Assembly: GCF_040567655.1 (NCBI RefSeq)
Contig: NZ_JBEXAC010000001.1
Span: 2,542,001 to 2,606,000, forward strand
DNA length: 64,000 bases
Direction: 5' to 3'
Source of the DNA: Chitinophaga sp. H8
Lineage (GTDB): Bacteria > Bacteroidota > Bacteroidia > Chitinophagales > Chitinophagaceae
Below, in pieces: positions 54,046-62,715 of this stretch. Positions within the stretch are counted from its first letter, which is position 1, and every line of letters begins with the position of its first letter. The position numbers and the translations under genes were made by a program. The notes below the pieces were generated by a model. That model did not search any database. It saw only the letters and a program-made list of their open reading frames with translations, and had not been told where the DNA came from.

Positions 54046-57000
54046 TATCTCCTTTATCTTTTCTCAACATACGACGGTATACCCAGTAAAACACAATAGG
54101 AAATATAAACAGGTTAAAAGCTGTATCAGTAATCAGTCCGCCTATCACCACCCTTGCCAGCGGGCGGGCAGTTTCAGAACCAATACCGGTACTCATAGCA
54201 GCCGGTAATAAGCCTATTGCTGCCATCATGGCCGTCATGATCACCGGACGGATCCGCGACTCCACCCCTTCCCGGATAGCCTTGACCAGACTAAAATCAT
54301 GCTGATCATTCATGGTACGGATATTACTTTTGAATTTCGACAGCAGGATCACCCCATTCTGCACACAGATACCGAACAAAGCGATAAATCCAATACCTGC
54401 CGATATACTAAAATTAATCCCCGTCAGCCACAGGGCAAAGATGCCGCCTATAATGGCAAAGGGCACATTATTCAATACCAGCAAAGCATCTTTCACCTTC
54501 CCGAAAAGAATAAACAGAATCAGGAAAATCAGCAACAGGCTGATAGGTACTACCTGTGCCAACCGGGCAGTAGCTCTTTCCTGGTTCTCAAAATCTCCTG
54601 CCCACTGCAAGGTATAACCCTTGGGAATCTTTACCTGTTCCTGTACTTTTTCCTGTGCTTCTTTAATGGTGCTGCCAAGGTCACGCCCTCTTACGGAGAA
54701 CTTGATAGCCCCATAACGCATATGCTTATCCCGGTAAATCATACTGGGTCCGGTAATGTGATTGATCTCCGCTATTTCTTTCAGGGGAATCTTATTGCCC
54801 CGTAAAGTAGGTACAGTGAGGTTACCGATAGCAGCTTCACTTTCCCGGAAACTTTCCGGATAACGTATCCGCAGGTCGAATGATTTTTCCCCTTCGTAGA
54901 TCTTCGTGGCAGCTTTCCCTCCTATAGCCATTTCTATCACAGAATTGGCATCCTCTGTAGTAACACCATACAGGGCCATTTTCTGCTGATTCAGGTTAAT
55001 ACGCAATTCCGGCTGCCCTATGTTACGTAATATACCCAGGTCTTCTACACCTCTTACCGACTGCAATATCTTTTCTATCTGTTCCTCTTTTTCTTCTATC
55101 AGCTTAAAATCATCTCCATACAACTTGACCACCAGCGAGCCTTTTACACCTGATACTGCTTCTTCTACATTATCCATAATAGGCTGGGAAAAATTGAGGT
55201 TGATCCCCGGAATACCATCCAGTTTTCGCTCCATCTGCTTGATCAGCTCCTGCTTGGAAATACCACTCTTCCATTCTCCCTGCGGGAAAATATCCACGTG
55301 AAATTCTATGTTATAGAATCCGGTAGCATCTGTCCCGTCATTAGGTCGCCCTGTCTGTGACATTACCTGTTTTACCTCCGGAAAGGTGAGCAGCTTTTTA
55401 CGCATATCATTGGCCAGGGTAACGGATTCATCCAGTGAAGTACTTAGCGGACCGGTAGCCCGGATATAAATGGCCCCTTCATTCAGCTGTGGCAAAAACT
55501 CCGTGCCTAAAAAACGAAAACAATACAATCCTATCAACAATGCCACCAGGGCTACCGGAAAAGCAACCCTGCGCCGCTTAAAACAGTAATTAAAAATACG
55601 TAGCGTATTGCGGGTAATAAACTCCAGGAAGATATTCTTCTTCTCCTTCACATTTTTACGTAAGAGCACACTGGCTAAAGCAGGCACCAGCGTAAAAGTG
55701 AGTACCAGCGCTCCCAGCAGAGCAAAGCCCAGCGTCCAGGCCAGCGGAGAAAACATTTTGCCTTCCACTTTTTCAAAAGTAAATATGGGCAGCAACCCGG
55801 TAATGATAATCAGCTTAGCAAAGAAAATACCTTTCCCATTTTCCATACAAGCTTTACGGATCATTCCCAGCTTACTCAGCTTATTAAAGCGTTCCATACC
55901 TTCCTTATGCGCACGCTTATCGAACACTACAAAGATGCCTTCTATCATCACTACCGCCCCATCTATAATGATCCCAAAATCAATAGCCCCCATAGAAAGC
56001 AGGTTGGCACTCATCCCTTTCAGTTTGAGGCACACAAAAGCAAACAATAATGACAGGGGAATTACTACTGATACAATGATGGTAGTACGCCAGTCGGCCA
56101 TAAAGAGGAATACGATCACTGTAACAAAAATGATCCCTTCCAGCATATTATGCAATACCGTATGGGTAGAAAACTCGATCAGGTCTTCCCGGTTATAGAA
56201 AGGCTTTATTTTCACATCATCAGGCAGAATACGGGTATTCAGCTCTGTGATCTTCTCTTTCAGTCCTGCAATCACCGTTGCCGGATTTTCGCCCTTACGC
56301 ATGACTACGATTCCTTCTACCACATCATTGTCCCTGTCACGTCCCACCTGTCCCAGCCTCGGCAAACTGGATATCGTTACGTCTGCCACATCCTTCACCA
56401 GTATAGGGGTGCCGTTGATATGATCTACGATGATATTCCTTATCTCATCCACATCATTCAGGATACCGATCCCTCTTACCACATAGGCCTGTGCATTTTT
56501 AACAATTACATCTCCCCCTACATTAATATTGCTTTTGGAGAGTGCTTCAAACATTTCACGGGCAGTGATATCATATTGCACGGCTTTGTCAGGATCAATA
56601 GTAACCTGGTATATCTTCACCTCTCCCCCAAAGCTCACGATATCTGCTACACCCGGTACTGCCAGCAGGTTGCGTTCAATGACCCAATCCTGTATTGTTT
56701 TCATCTCCTGTACCGTACGCTTATTGCTTTCCAGGGTATACCGGTAAATCTCTCCTGTAGGCCCGTAAGGTGGTTGTATTTCAGCATCAGCCCCTTCCGG
56801 CAGGCTGGCGCTTGTAATGTTGTTGTTCACCTGGATGCGGGCAAAATCATCTGTTATATTATCTTCAAAAACCACTTTGATCACAGACAAACCAAACAGG
56901 GAGGAAGAACGGATATCTGTTTTGCCCTGTGCCCGGTTCATCGCTATTTCCACCGGCCGTGTTACAAACTTCTCCACTTCTTCCGCACTGCGGCCAGGCC

Positions 57001-57166
57001 ACTGCGTGATAATGGTGACAGAAGTATTGGTAACATCCGGGAAAGCATCTACCCCTATTTGTTTGAAACTGATATACCCTGCTACCGCCAATATACCGGC
57101 AGCAAAGAATATGAAGTATTTATTGCTTAGCGAAAAAGCCAGCACTTTTTTGATAAATCTGTTCAT
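54023..57166 (-). CDS. Heavy-metal RND efflux pump, CzcA/CusA family
   Basis: The 1047-residue inner-membrane pump has 12 expected helices and two periplasmic porter regions. The HME-RND motif in helix 4 reads AIDFGIIIDGAVVMIEG (DFG 396-398, DGA 402-404). This DFG-x3-DGA pattern resembles pumps for divalent ions such as Co/Zn/Cd/Ni more than the Cu/Ag CusA type, though assignment by eye is tentative. GADAEIQPPYGPTGEIYRYT and LPQLNEGAIYIRATGPLSTSLDES are typical. It is the third gene of the TolC-adaptor-pump operon, 37 nt after the adaptor, and uses the proton gradient to export metal across both membranes. Confidence 0.93.
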   Translation of the reverse strand: MNRFIKKVLAFSLSNKYFIFFAAGILAVAGYISFKQIGVDAFPDVTNTSVTIITQWPGRSAEEVEKFVTRPVEIAMNRAQGKTDIRSSSLFGLSVIKVVFEDNITDDFARIQVNNNITSASLPEGADAEIQPPYGPTGEIYRYTLESNKRTVQEMKTIQDWVIERNLLAVPGVADIVSFGGEVKIYQVTIDPDKAVQYDITAREMFEALSKSNINVGGDVIVKNAQAYVVRGIGILNDVDEIRNIIVDHINGTPILVKDVADVTISSLPRLGQVGRDRDNDVVEGIVVMRKGENPATVIAGLKEKITELNTRILPDDVKIKPFYNREDLIEFSTHTVLHNMLEGIIFVTVIVFLFMADWRTTIIVSVVIPLSLLFAFVCLKLKGMSANLLSMGAIDFGIIIDGAVVMIEGIFVVFDKRAHKEGMERFNKLSKLGMIRKACMENGKGIFFAKLIIITGLLPIFTFEKVEGKMFSPLAWTLGFALLGALVLTFTLVPALASVLLRKNVKEKKNIFLEFITRNTLRIFNYCFKRRRVAFPVALVALLIGLYCFRFLGTEFLPQLNEGAIYIRATGPLSTSLDESVTLANDMRKKLLTFPEVKQVMSQTGRPNDGTDATGFYNIEFHVDIFPQGEWKSGISKQELIKQMERKLDGIPGINLNFSQPIMDNVEEAVSGVKGSLVVKLYGDDFKLIEEKEEQIEKILQSVRGVEDLGILRNIGQPELRINLNQQKMALYGVTTEDANSVIEMAIGGKAATKIYEGEKSFDLRIRYPESFRESEAAIGNLTVPTLRGNKIPLKEIAEINHITGPSMIYRDKHMRYGAIKFSVRGRDLGSTIKEAQEKVQEQVKIPKGYTLQWAGDFENQERATARLAQVVPISLLLIFLILFILFGKVKDALLVLNNVPFAIIGGIFALWLTGINFSISAGIGFIALFGICVQNGVILLSKFKSNIRTMNDQHDFSLVKAIREGVESRIRPVIMTAMMAAIGLLPAAMSTGIGSETARPLARVVIGGLITDTAFNLFIFPIVFYWVYRRMLRKDKGDITPAPVV

Positions 57167-57203
57167 AATATAATTTTGTATGCTTTGGGCCTTCCTCTTT
57201 TAG

Positions 57204-58313
57204 CTATTTATTTTGTGTGTCGCTCAGTGTTTCATAAATAAATACCTGACGGGATGCAATGATCCTGTCACCCTCTTTTAACCCTGCCGACAGATAGGCT
57301 CTGCCATCCACCGTCTTAGAGATTGCTATTTCCCGGATTTCTACACCTGGGTTTTCTTTTTTAAGTACCAGCACATAATACTTATTATGGTCAAAGATGA
57401 TTCCCCTGGAAGGGATCGCCAACATAGCACTGTCGTCATGCCGGCGGGCTTTTACACGTACAAACATTTCCGGTTTCAGGATAAAGTCCGGATTGCTGAC
57501 CACTACCCTGGCCCGCATGACTTTATTTTCGGGATCCAGTACGTTATATATCTTATCTATTTTACCGGTAAATACCTTATCAGGATAAGCCAGCGTAGTC
57601 ATTTGCACTTCATCCCCTTCACGCACGCCTGCTACATCAGATTCGAATATGCTGATCATGGCCCAGACTGTTTTCAGATCAGCTACCACAAAAATGGGAT
57701 CTGCATTATCCTGGCGCCATTGCATGTGTTCTGCCGCCTTTTTGCTGATCACAAAACCAGGCACCGGAGATTTGACCAGGTAGTCGGCCTGGTGCTGCCC
57801 CCCATTAATATCAAGGATCTCCAGGGATTTATGATAACTGGCTACCGTTTTATCATACTCACTTTTAGCCATTTCATATTCCTTTTCGGAGGTGAGCCCG
57901 CTTTGATAAAAAGAGGCCGCTACTTCCATATTACGTTTAGCCGTTTTCATTTCACTGGCCGCAATACTTTTATCAGCAGTAAACCCTGCCATCTCCGCAC
58001 TTTTTAATATCGCCAGGGTTTGCCCCTTTTGTACAAAATCGCCGGAATGTACTTTTACTGCCGTTACATTGCCACTCACCATCGGGAATATCCGGGCCAC
58101 CATATCTTCATTGGCGGTAATTTTACCCGTAAGCAATAATTCGTTTTCAACAGACTTACTCGTGGCAGTATCTATAGCCAGGGTATTTAACAGGGAATCT
58201 GTCAGCCTCCAGGGTTGGGTAGCCTGTACTTCCGTTTTACGGCCACAGGCGCTCAACAAAAACAGGAGGGATAAAAAGCCGGCAGGTATATATACATTCA
58301 TTCCTTTTTTCAT
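57204..58313 (-). CDS. RND efflux periplasmic adaptor (membrane fusion protein), lipoprotein
   Basis: The 369-residue protein has a lipobox (LLSACG). A barrel-sandwich/lipoyl part (VSGNVTAVKVHSGDFVQKGQTLAILKSAEMAGF), an alpha-hairpin (about 125-175), a second lipoyl half (DYLVKSPVPGFVISKKAAEHMQW) and a beta-barrel (VWAMISIFESDVAGVREGDEVQMTTLAYPDKVFTGKIDKIYNVLDPENKVMRARVVVSNPD) follow in order. This is the CusB/CzcB layout. It links the inner-membrane pump to the TolC channel and may pass metal to it. It lies 44 nt after the TolC-like gene. Confidence 0.93.
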   Translation of the reverse strand: MKKGMNVYIPAGFLSLLFLLSACGRKTEVQATQPWRLTDSLLNTLAIDTATSKSVENELLLTGKITANEDMVARIFPMVSGNVTAVKVHSGDFVQKGQTLAILKSAEMAGFTADKSIAASEMKTAKRNMEVAASFYQSGLTSEKEYEMAKSEYDKTVASYHKSLEILDINGGQHQADYLVKSPVPGFVISKKAAEHMQWRQDNADPIFVVADLKTVWAMISIFESDVAGVREGDEVQMTTLAYPDKVFTGKIDKIYNVLDPENKVMRARVVVSNPDFILKPEMFVRVKARRHDDSAMLAIPSRGIIFDHNKYYVLVLKKENPGVEIREIAISKTVDGRAYLSAGLKEGDRIIASRQVFIYETLSDTQNK

Positions 58314-58357
58314 GATTGTTTTTTTTAAGTAATTACCAGGAGGTATCGGTAAGCGGA

Positions 58358-59638
58358 TTAAGGGTGAAATAATAGTGCACCGGTACTGAAATTGATGGAT
58401 TCCAGGGCATTGAGCCGTTCATACCGCAAGGCATTCATCTTTAGAATACTGTTGCGGTATGCATCGTACAAATCGATAAATTCAAGTAATCCGATATTAT
58501 GTGCACCAAAATTTTTTTGTACCTCTTCCATCATCCGCGTATAATCTTTTTCAAAGTCCGGATCAAAATCTGCCATTAACTTTTCTGTTTTTAACGCCTG
58601 CTGGTAACTGTTCATCACTTCATGTTCCAGGGTATCTTCCTGCCCGGCTAATTCCAACTTGCTGCTTTCCAATACTGCTTTTGCCATCTTTATATTTCCC
58701 TGGTTCCGGTTAAATACCGGCAAAGGCATGGCAATACTGAGACCGTTATAATTGCGCTCAAAATTGCCTTGCTTGTCATACGACAGCCCCAGTTGCACGT
58801 CCGGTACTGCCATGGCTTGCTGTAACTGTACATTCAATTGGTTATAATGAATCTGCTCTGCAGCGATTTTAAGGTCATACCGGTTTTGCCGGGCCGTATC
58901 CAGCAAGGTGGTAAATGCATAACTGCTAACGGAAGGCAATATTTCATCCGCCGGCATCTGCGGTTGTAAATGAATGGTAGCTGGTTCCCTGATGAGCACG
59001 GCCAGGTCGGACTGTGTTTGTTGTATATCTTTTTGCAACTCCAGCTGATCATGCTGCAGGTCATAGAGCAATGATTTTAACCGGATAATTTCTTTAGGAG
59101 CCACATTGCCTAATTTCTGCTGCTGCTCAAATACCGTAACAATCTTCTGCAAAAAGCTGATCTGCCGTCCAAAAGTGGCTAGTGACTGCTGTTTGTAATA
59201 CAGGTCATAAAAGTTATCCCGCAAGGAAAACCTTAAGGTGCGCAACAGATCGTAAAACTGGTACTGCGTCATTTTAACGCCGCTCTGTGCCAGTTTAATA
59301 GCCTTATTACGCTTTCCCGCCAGCTTAAATACCTGTTGTATCTGCAAGGTATTTTGCCCCTCATAGGAAAAATCGAAGAACTTTTTGGTGGTATTACTGT
59401 AAAGGGTGTTTTCAAAACTTACTTCAGGATTATCATAAAGTTTGGCAGTAATCACCTCGGCCTGTGCAGCATCAAGGTTATAGCGCTGCATCAGCAGGGG
59501 TATATTGCGCTGCAATAATAACTGCTCTGCTTCTTTTAATGTAAGTGATAAGGTATCTGTTTGTTGTCCTGAAGCGGTTAGTGTCCATCCTGCTATAAGC
59601 ATCAGCAGGCAGGTAAGAAAAGTAAAACGATGTAACAT
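58358..59638 (-). CDS. TolC-family outer-membrane efflux channel (CzcC/CusC-like)
   Basis: About 426 residues from the ATG at 59638. A TTG at 59659 falls inside the -7 promoter box and is excluded. A signal peptide (FTFLTCLLMLIAGWTLTASG) is followed by two OEP repeats of long coiled-coil helices (LTLKEAEQLLLQRNIPLLMQRYNLDAAQAEVITAKLYDNPE, and GLSIAMPLPVFNRNQGNIKMAKAVLESSKLEL in the second half). It forms the outer-membrane exit duct of the tripartite pump and is the first gene of the efflux operon. A tandem repeat shared with the two-component operon lies upstream. Confidence 0.92.
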   Translation of the reverse strand: MLHRFTFLTCLLMLIAGWTLTASGQQTDTLSLTLKEAEQLLLQRNIPLLMQRYNLDAAQAEVITAKLYDNPEVSFENTLYSNTTKKFFDFSYEGQNTLQIQQVFKLAGKRNKAIKLAQSGVKMTQYQFYDLLRTLRFSLRDNFYDLYYKQQSLATFGRQISFLQKIVTVFEQQQKLGNVAPKEIIRLKSLLYDLQHDQLELQKDIQQTQSDLAVLIREPATIHLQPQMPADEILPSVSSYAFTTLLDTARQNRYDLKIAAEQIHYNQLNVQLQQAMAVPDVQLGLSYDKQGNFERNYNGLSIAMPLPVFNRNQGNIKMAKAVLESSKLELAGQEDTLEHEVMNSYQQALKTEKLMADFDPDFEKDYTRMMEEVQKNFGAHNIGLLEFIDLYDAYRNSILKMNALRYERLNALESINFSTGALLFHP

Positions 59639-59656
59639 GTATCCTATTTTCGGATA

Positions 59657-59705
59657 CAAAGATGGAACACGACTATTAGGAGTATATTAAAACGACATTA
59701 AAACG
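59657..59705 (-). promoter_or_regulatory. Promoter and tandem regulator site of the efflux operon
   Basis: A -7-like box (CATCTTTG on the minus strand, 59657-59664; one mismatch to TAnnTTTG) lies 18 nt before the TolC-like start. Exactly 21 nt upstream begins a tandem repeat, ATTAAAACG at 59686-59694 and again at 59697-59705, with an 11-bp period. This is the typical architecture of an OmpR/CusR-type response-regulator site that replaces the -33 element. The same layout precedes the response-regulator gene. Confidence 0.65.
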
Positions 59706-59856
59706 GAATTAGATTTGAGAAAGGTTAGCACCAATGAGTTTCAGCACGGGGAATAAATTGCTTCTTCACATCCATGAAATCCAATGACGAGTCCTGGTTT
59801 TGAAGGATACATTTAAAAGAGAGGGGGTTAATAAATCGGAGGTTAACAAAAAGACA

Positions 59857-60018
59857 TTACTGCTGCTTAGCGTTTGCCTTATTAGTACCTTTCGGAACAA
59901 GCAAGTGCATAATACCAGCTTGCATCAAGACCTTTCTGGCAGCTGCTTTAGAGCTTTTCACCTCTTCCTGGCGCTTAAGCAATATTGCTTCAAACTCTTT
60001 GTATTCTTTTTGGGTCAT
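59857..60018 (-). CDS. Small protein of unknown function (53 residues)
   Basis: The ATG at 60018 starts a 53-codon frame: MTQKEYKEFEAILLKRQEEV, then SSKAAARKVLMQAGIMHLL and a basic Gln-ending tail. It is predicted to be mostly helical and charged. It begins 39 nt after the unknown gene at 60058-60525 on the same strand, so the two probably form a pair. No family is recognised with confidence. The codon pattern is like that of neighbouring genes, and the opposite strand shows no better frame. Confidence 0.6.
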   Translation of the reverse strand: MTQKEYKEFEAILLKRQEEVKSSKAAARKVLMQAGIMHLLVPKGTNKANAKQQ

Positions 60019-60057
60019 AACCAAAGATAAAGAATTTTTCTTAGCAAAGAAAAACTG

Positions 60058-60525
60058 TCACTCCCCACTCACCATTAAAACAACATTCCATAATGCAAAT
60101 AGGTCTGCCCCCTTATATGCATGAAATAAAAAAACATTGTCATCTATATCTCTAACTATTAACTCTTCCCATTCCGATTTCCGGATATTTTTCCCATTGA
60201 GCAAATCTATCCGTTTCTCAGACACTTCTGCTACAATACGCGAAGTAATATGGCCAATGGTTTTAAGGGGGACTGAATAAAGTTCATGATTATTGTATCC
60301 AATTAATTGTCGGGTGCAAACCAATGTCCATTCCTTAGTAGGTTTTGTAAAAAACAAAACAGGGGTTCCTGTTAACGCAATAGTTACATGTTTTGCAAGG
60401 TTTTCCTTTAATTCCAAAGGCAGATCATCATAAAAAAGGCTATACGCAGAAGGAAGTCCATATTTCTTTGCCTTCCAGATCAATCTGTTCCTGATAAAAT
60501 CATCTGTTTTATGCTGCATTGTCAT
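60058..60525 (-). CDS. Unknown cytosolic protein, possibly PH-like fold
   Basis: The 155-residue protein has no signal peptide or membrane segment. An N-terminal helical part (DDFIRNRLIWKAKKYGLPSAYSLFYDDLPLELKENLAKHV) is followed by beta-rich sequence (ALTGTPVLFFTKPTKEWTLVCTRQLIGYNN, SVPLKTIGHITSRIVAEVSEKRIDLLNG) and a terminal helix (ADLFALWNVVLMVSG). The strand pattern with a closing helix is reminiscent of bacterial PH-like domains, but this is only an impression. It lies between the two-component operon and the efflux operon, with 48 nt to the kinase gene upstream. Confidence 0.65.
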   Translation of the reverse strand: MTMQHKTDDFIRNRLIWKAKKYGLPSAYSLFYDDLPLELKENLAKHVTIALTGTPVLFFTKPTKEWTLVCTRQLIGYNNHELYSVPLKTIGHITSRIVAEVSEKRIDLLNGKNIRKSEWEELIVRDIDDNVFLFHAYKGADLFALWNVVLMVSGE

Positions 60526-60573
60526 AGCGGGATAAATTTAGTTGATATCTTTAACTTATGCTACTAAATCCCC

Positions 60574-61935
60574 TTACCCCAACGCAAAGAAGATACTAAA
60601 AGTAGTACCTTGCTGCATTTCGCTCTGTACAGTAATAGTAGCATGATGCAGCTGCAGTATTTTCTGGGCCATAGGTAGTCCTACGCCAAATCCGGCAAAA
60701 GCGTGTGCATTGGCAGCACGGTAGAGTGGCAAAAAGATACGTTCCTGTTCTGCCGGTGCAATACCGATGCCTTTATCACTGATGGTTAAAAGCATCCCCT
60801 TGGAATTGTAATCCAGTATACAGGTAACAGGTTGATCGTAAGAAAACTTGAAGCCATTTTTGATGATATTCTGCAGTGCCAAGGTGAGCAATTGCCGGTT
60901 GCCCTTTATAGCGAGGAGTGCCGCATCTTCCGGCATATGCAGCAGCTGTACTTCCAACACCCTGGCAGGCGTCTTTGAGCGCCAGTATTGCTGCAGCTCC
61001 CATAACAATTCGTCCAGCCTTACCTCTTCCAGGTGGGTGGTATCGAGGTCAAAATCTACACGTGTAAGCTGTAGTAAACCGTCCGTAATGGTTTTCAGCT
61101 TTACGGATTCATCCAGTACGCTTCGCAATGATTGCAGGTACTCCTCCGCATTACGGTTCCTTTGCAGGGTAACTTCAATTTCACCAATGATAGAGGTTAA
61201 TGGCGTGCGCAACTCATGAGAAGCATTGGATACAAATGATTTCTGCAATTCAAAAGCCCCTTCCAGGTGTTCCAGCAGTTGATTAAAATTAGTGGCCAGC
61301 TCATCTACTTCATCCTTATTCCTGCCACTCTTTACCCGCAGATGCAGATTATTGGAGCGGATCTTTTTCATCTGCCGGTTGATATTATTGATAGGTTGTA
61401 GTGCCTTACGGGCGTACCACTGCCCCATAATAAAGATCACCAGTACCCCCAGACAGAAAGTACCCACCAGGATCCATAATAAATATCCTAATTGCTGCTG
61501 CCCGGCTTTATTACGTGCTGCAATGATCACAACAAAATCGCCCTGGTTGTCGGGATAAAACATCCCTATCGCGGGTTTGTCTTTGTAGGTAAACCGGTAC
61601 AGCTTTTTTTCGCGGATGGTTTCCAGTAGTTCAGGCGGCCACTTATATTTTACCTTTTCAATAAATACCGGCTCATTCGCTGCGTTATAAATATTACTGG
61701 ATTCATCCGGGATACTCTGCTGATAACTCGCCTCTATTTCCTTGAACTTTTTCTTGGTCAGCTCGTCCTCTTCCAGATACACCTGTGCCGTGATCAACGC
61801 CCGTACCTGCAGTATCTTGTAAAAGCTGTTGCTCACATATCCGGCAAATAACAGGTAGATCGCTGCGAATATCACAGATAAGATAATACCTGATATCAAT
61901 GTAAACTGTAAGGATAAACGATGCCTGATCTTCAT
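60574..61935 (-). CDS. Sensor histidine kinase, CusS/OmpR-partner type
   Basis: The 453-residue protein has two membrane helices (about 8-30 and 150-172) enclosing a periplasmic sensor of about 120 residues. A HAMP domain follows (about 172-225). The HisKA domain has His240 in SNASHELRTPLTSIIGE, and the HATPase_c domain has NIIKNGFKFS, ISDKGIGIAPAEQERIF and GFGVGLPMAQKIL. It phosphorylates the response regulator encoded just upstream (5-nt gap). The small periplasmic sensor and the operator shared with the efflux operon suggest that it senses periplasmic metal ions. Confidence 0.95.
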   Translation of the reverse strand: MKIRHRLSLQFTLISGIILSVIFAAIYLLFAGYVSNSFYKILQVRALITAQVYLEEDELTKKKFKEIEASYQQSIPDESSNIYNAANEPVFIEKVKYKWPPELLETIREKKLYRFTYKDKPAIGMFYPDNQGDFVVIIAARNKAGQQQLGYLLWILVGTFCLGVLVIFIMGQWYARKALQPINNINRQMKKIRSNNLHLRVKSGRNKDEVDELATNFNQLLEHLEGAFELQKSFVSNASHELRTPLTSIIGEIEVTLQRNRNAEEYLQSLRSVLDESVKLKTITDGLLQLTRVDFDLDTTHLEEVRLDELLWELQQYWRSKTPARVLEVQLLHMPEDAALLAIKGNRQLLTLALQNIIKNGFKFSYDQPVTCILDYNSKGMLLTISDKGIGIAPAEQERIFLPLYRAANAHAFAGFGVGLPMAQKILQLHHATITVQSEMQQGTTFSIFFALG

Positions 61936-61940
61936 AAGTG

Positions 61941-62621
61941 CTACTTTAACTTCATCACATATCCCATTCCCACAACTGTATGAATAAGGCGCTCGCCGGA
62001 GAAGCCTTTTTCTATTTTATTACGCAGGTAATTGACATATACATCAATGGTATTGGTACCTGTATCAAACTCAATACCCCATACTGCTTCCGCAATAAAT
62101 GCACGGGAAAGCACCTTACCGGTGTTTTTCAGAAACAGCTCCAGCAAGGCGTATTCCTTGGCGGTTAACACAATCTCCTTCCCTTCCCGGCTGGCCATTT
62201 TGGTATAGGTATCCAGCTGCAGGTCTGACAGGGAGAGCGTGGCATTGCCCTGCGGAAAATACTGGTTTCTCCTGGACAGGGCATTGATCCTGGCCAGGAG
62301 TTCAGAAAAATGAAAAGGTTTGGCCAGGTAATCGTCTGCACCGGCATTTAAGCCATCCACCACATCATGTGTGGTATTTAATGCCGTCAGCATCAATATA
62401 GGAGTATGTACCTGTCTGGCACGTATGTTTTTACAAATCGTTAGCCCATTGATATCCGGGAGCATGATATCCAGGATGATCAGATCATAGTCCTGCTGCA
62501 TGGCAGCATACTGACCGGAGGCCCCATCGCTGGCCAGTTCTACCTGGTGCAACTGCTCTTCCAGCCCTCTTTTTATAAAGGCACCCACTTTGGGTTCATC
62601 TTCTATGACTAATATTTTCAT
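61941..62621 (-). CDS. OmpR-family response regulator, CusR-like
   Basis: The 226-residue protein has a receiver domain (ILVIEDEPKVGAFIKRGLEEQ, phospho-acceptor Asp51 in LIILDIMLPDING, Thr/Lys in LTALNTT and DDYLAKPFHFSEL). A winged-helix DNA-binding domain follows (ASREGKEIVLTAKEYALLELFLKNTGKVLSRAFIAEAVWGIEFDTGTNTIDVYVNYLRNKIEKG). It is transcribed with the kinase. A tandem ATTAAA repeat upstream of its own gene matches the one upstream of the efflux operon, so autoregulation and control of the pump are likely. Confidence 0.95.
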   Translation of the reverse strand: MKILVIEDEPKVGAFIKRGLEEQLHQVELASDGASGQYAAMQQDYDLIILDIMLPDINGLTICKNIRARQVHTPILMLTALNTTHDVVDGLNAGADDYLAKPFHFSELLARINALSRRNQYFPQGNATLSLSDLQLDTYTKMASREGKEIVLTAKEYALLELFLKNTGKVLSRAFIAEAVWGIEFDTGTNTIDVYVNYLRNKIEKGFSGERLIHTVVGMGYVMKLK

Positions 62622-62628
62622 ACACCAC

Positions 62629-62676
62629 CAAATTTACACATACTTACGGAGGAGGACATTAAAGCAGGATTAAAAA
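62629..62676 (-). promoter_or_regulatory. Promoter and tandem regulator site of the two-component operon
   Basis: A perfect -7 box TAAATTTG (minus strand, 62629-62636) ends only 7 nt before the start codon of the response regulator, so the message may be almost leaderless. A tandem repeat of ATTAAA-type begins 21 nt upstream (ATTAAAGC 62658-62665, ATTAAAAA 62669-62676; 11-bp period). Both the spacing and the period equal those at the efflux operon. Confidence 0.65.
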
Positions 62677-62687
62677 GATAATATAGT

Positions 62688-62695
62688 TAATTTTG
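62688..62695 (+). promoter_or_regulatory. -7 box of the GNAT gene
   Basis: TAATTTTG matches TAnnTTTG and lies 20 nt before the GNAT start codon. The divergent two-component promoter and its tandem repeat are within 60 bp, so the regulator could also affect this gene. Confidence 0.5.
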
Positions 62696-62715
62696 CAGAC
62701 TATAGCAATGATATC

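Noticed and set aside
56150..57130. Long open frame (326 codons) on the plus strand opposite the efflux pump gene
   Set aside because: It is antisense to the clearly conserved CzcA/CusA pump, has no family signature and arises from codon bias of the real gene. The same applies to the frames at 57387-58007, 52001-52645 and 54299-54805.
59657..59659. TTG start of the TolC-like gene
   Set aside because: It lies inside the proposed -7 promoter box, and the ATG at 59638 leads directly into a signal peptide.
59800..60030. 76-codon plus-strand frame
   Set aside because: The minus-strand frame at 59857-60018 fits better: it follows the upstream gene by 39 nt and has a coding-like composition, while the plus-strand peptide looks random.
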